From assembly GCA_902489515.1 (NCBI GenBank), contig CABUAL010000091.1:1-7433 (forward strand): a stretch of 7,433 nucleotides of DNA, read 5' to 3'. This document shows positions 6,603-7,433 of this stretch, in pieces. Position 1 is the stretch's first letter. Each line of letters starts with the position of its first letter. The notes beneath the pieces are model-generated. The model was not told the origin of the DNA. It worked only from the letters and a program-made list of their open reading frames with translations, and searched no databases. Position numbers and translations under genes: made by a program. The DNA comes from an uncultured Collinsella sp. (GTDB lineage: Bacteria; Actinomycetota; Coriobacteriia; Coriobacteriales; Coriobacteriaceae).

Positions 6603-6624
6603 ACAGTTTAAACTCCAGTACTGT
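6603..6624. repeat. Cluster of short palindromes upstream of secG
   Basis: Two perfect palindromes stand side by side: AGTTTAAACT (6605-6614) and CAGTACTG (6616-6623). ACAGT (6603-6607) and ACTGT (6620-6624) also form an inverted repeat around them. They lie 20-41 nt before the secG start, where a promoter or operator could be. The only -10-like hexamer there is TACAGT (6620-6625), without a matching -35. No function can be assigned. Confidence 0.35.
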
Positions 6625-6690
6625 ACCACAATCCCCCGCTCTCCCCTACCTGCCACTCAAGGACGGGGTGGAAATGGCAGAAATACCAAA

Positions 6691-6722
6691 AAGGGGGTTG
6701 TCCGGTTGTGGACAACCCCCTT
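6691..6722 (-). terminator. Intrinsic terminator of gpmI
   Basis: GGGGGTTGTCC (6693-6703) pairs exactly with GGACAACCCCC (6710-6720), extended by AA/TT, with a 6-nt loop. On the minus strand it is followed by a run of five T residues. It begins 25 nt after the gpmI stop codon and should end most gpmI transcripts before secG. Confidence 0.9.
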
Positions 6723-6747
6723 ACTAGAAAACGGTATTTGTTTTCTC

Positions 6748-7433
6748 TTAGGCCTCGGTGGCGAGCACGCGACCCGTCATCTCGGCGGAAGGCTCAATAC
6801 CAGCCATGGTGAGCATGGTCGGAGCGATATCGGAAAGACGGCCGTCCTCGATACCGGTGAGCTTGGCCTTCTCATCAACGATGATGAACGGCACACGGTT
6901 GGTGGTGTGAGCCGTGAACGGATGCTTGGAACCGTCGGAAGCAACGTCAAACATGTGGTCGGCGTTGCCGTGGTCGGCGGTGATCAGCGCAAAGCCACCC
7001 TTGGCGAGAATCGCCGGGACAACCTTGGACAGGGCATCGTCAACAGCCTCAACGGCCTTAACGGCAGCGTCGAAGACACCGGTGTGACCAACCATGTCGC
7101 AGTTCGCGAAGTTCACGATGTAGAAATCAGCGCGATCCTCGTTGATGGCGGCGACAAGCTTCTCGGTAACCTCGGGAGCGCTCATCTCGGGCTGCAAATC
7201 GTAGGTAGCGACCTTGGGGGAAGCGACGAGCACACGCTCCTCGCCCTCCTTGGGCTCCTCGATGCCACCGTTGAGGAAGAACGTCACGTGGGCGTACTTC
7301 TCGGTCTCGGCGGTGTGCAGCTGCTTCAGGCCATTGGCGGCGATAACGTCGGCCAGGACGTTCTCGGGGAACGTCTTGGGGAAGGCGACCTCGACGTCAA
7401 ACGTCGGATCGTACTCGGTCATCGTCACAAAGT
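6748..7433 (-). CDS. gpmI: 2,3-bisphosphoglycerate-independent phosphoglycerate mutase, C-terminal part
   Basis: The last 228 or so residues of the cofactor-independent mutase that interconverts 3- and 2-phosphoglycerate in glycolysis, a cytosolic two-manganese enzyme. The family is about 510 aa, so the N-terminal half, including the catalytic serine, lies beyond the right edge. The frame is open to the window end, and the GTG at 7428 is not the true start. Visible metal-binding and active-site motifs are ETEKYAHVTFFLNGG, NCDMVGHTG (Asp and His ligands), ITADHGNADHM (the Asp-His pair) and HPFTAHTTNRVPF (the last His ligand). All expected residues of this half are present, so the enzyme appears functional. 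The stop is TAA, followed by a strong terminator. It precedes secG, a linkage known from glycolytic clusters. Confidence 0.96.
   Translation of the reverse strand, partial: FVTMTEYDPTFDVEVAFPKTFPENVLADVIAANGLKQLHTAETEKYAHVTFFLNGGIEEPKEGEERVLVASPKVATYDLQPEMSAPEVTEKLVAAINEDRADFYIVNFANCDMVGHTGVFDAAVKAVEAVDDALSKVVPAILAKGGFALITADHGNADHMFDVASDGSKHPFTAHTTNRVPFIIVDEKAKLTGIEDGRLSDIAPTMLTMAGIEPSAEMTGRVLATEA

Overview
The window is an ordinary chromosomal segment of a moderately high-GC bacterium, probably an actinobacterium of the class Coriobacteriia (Collinsella-like). That placement rests on the protein flavour, the strong preference for G/C in third codon positions and the gpmI-secG-oppABCDF order. 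It is my inference and was not tested by a database search. Every convincing gene lies on the minus strand, so the window is transcribed from right to left.

Right edge (6748-7433): the C-terminal half of cofactor-independent phosphoglycerate mutase (gpmI), followed by a strong intrinsic terminator (6691-6722). Next comes a small gene for the SecG subunit of the Sec translocon (6329-6583), with its own strong terminator (6277-6306). A short regulatory region (6038-6276) then holds a good sigma-70-type promoter (-35 TTGCAA, 17-bp spacer, -10 TATAAC). A perfect 12-bp palindrome covers its -35 element, a 7-bp inverted repeat brackets its -10 element, and a hairpin can form in the leader.

Centre and left (95-6037): a complete oligopeptide ABC transporter operon in the classical order oppA-oppB-oppC-oppD-oppF. 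OppA is a lipid-anchored binding protein with a twin-arginine-like signal. OppB and OppC are the membrane permeases, and OppD and OppF are the two ATPases. The oppA-oppB gap (156 nt) contains a 10-bp hairpin followed by only a weak U-stretch, a layout expected to let oppA mRNA accumulate above the rest. The other four genes are packed tightly, with gaps of 14 and 2 nt and a 1-nt overlap. A hairpin at the extreme left edge (1-29) is the probable operon terminator, with its U-tract outside the window.

Together the transporter genes should bind short peptides at the cell surface and import them using ATP, supplying amino acids to an organism that probably lives on peptides. No mobile element, CRISPR array, RNA gene or defence system is visible, and I see no evidence for a novel multi-gene system. 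The points worth a second look are regulatory (the oppA promoter palindromes, the leader hairpin, the intergenic attenuator) and a few protein details: matched Cys motifs in OppD and OppF, an acidic insertion in OppB, and the Tat-like lipoprotein signal of OppA.
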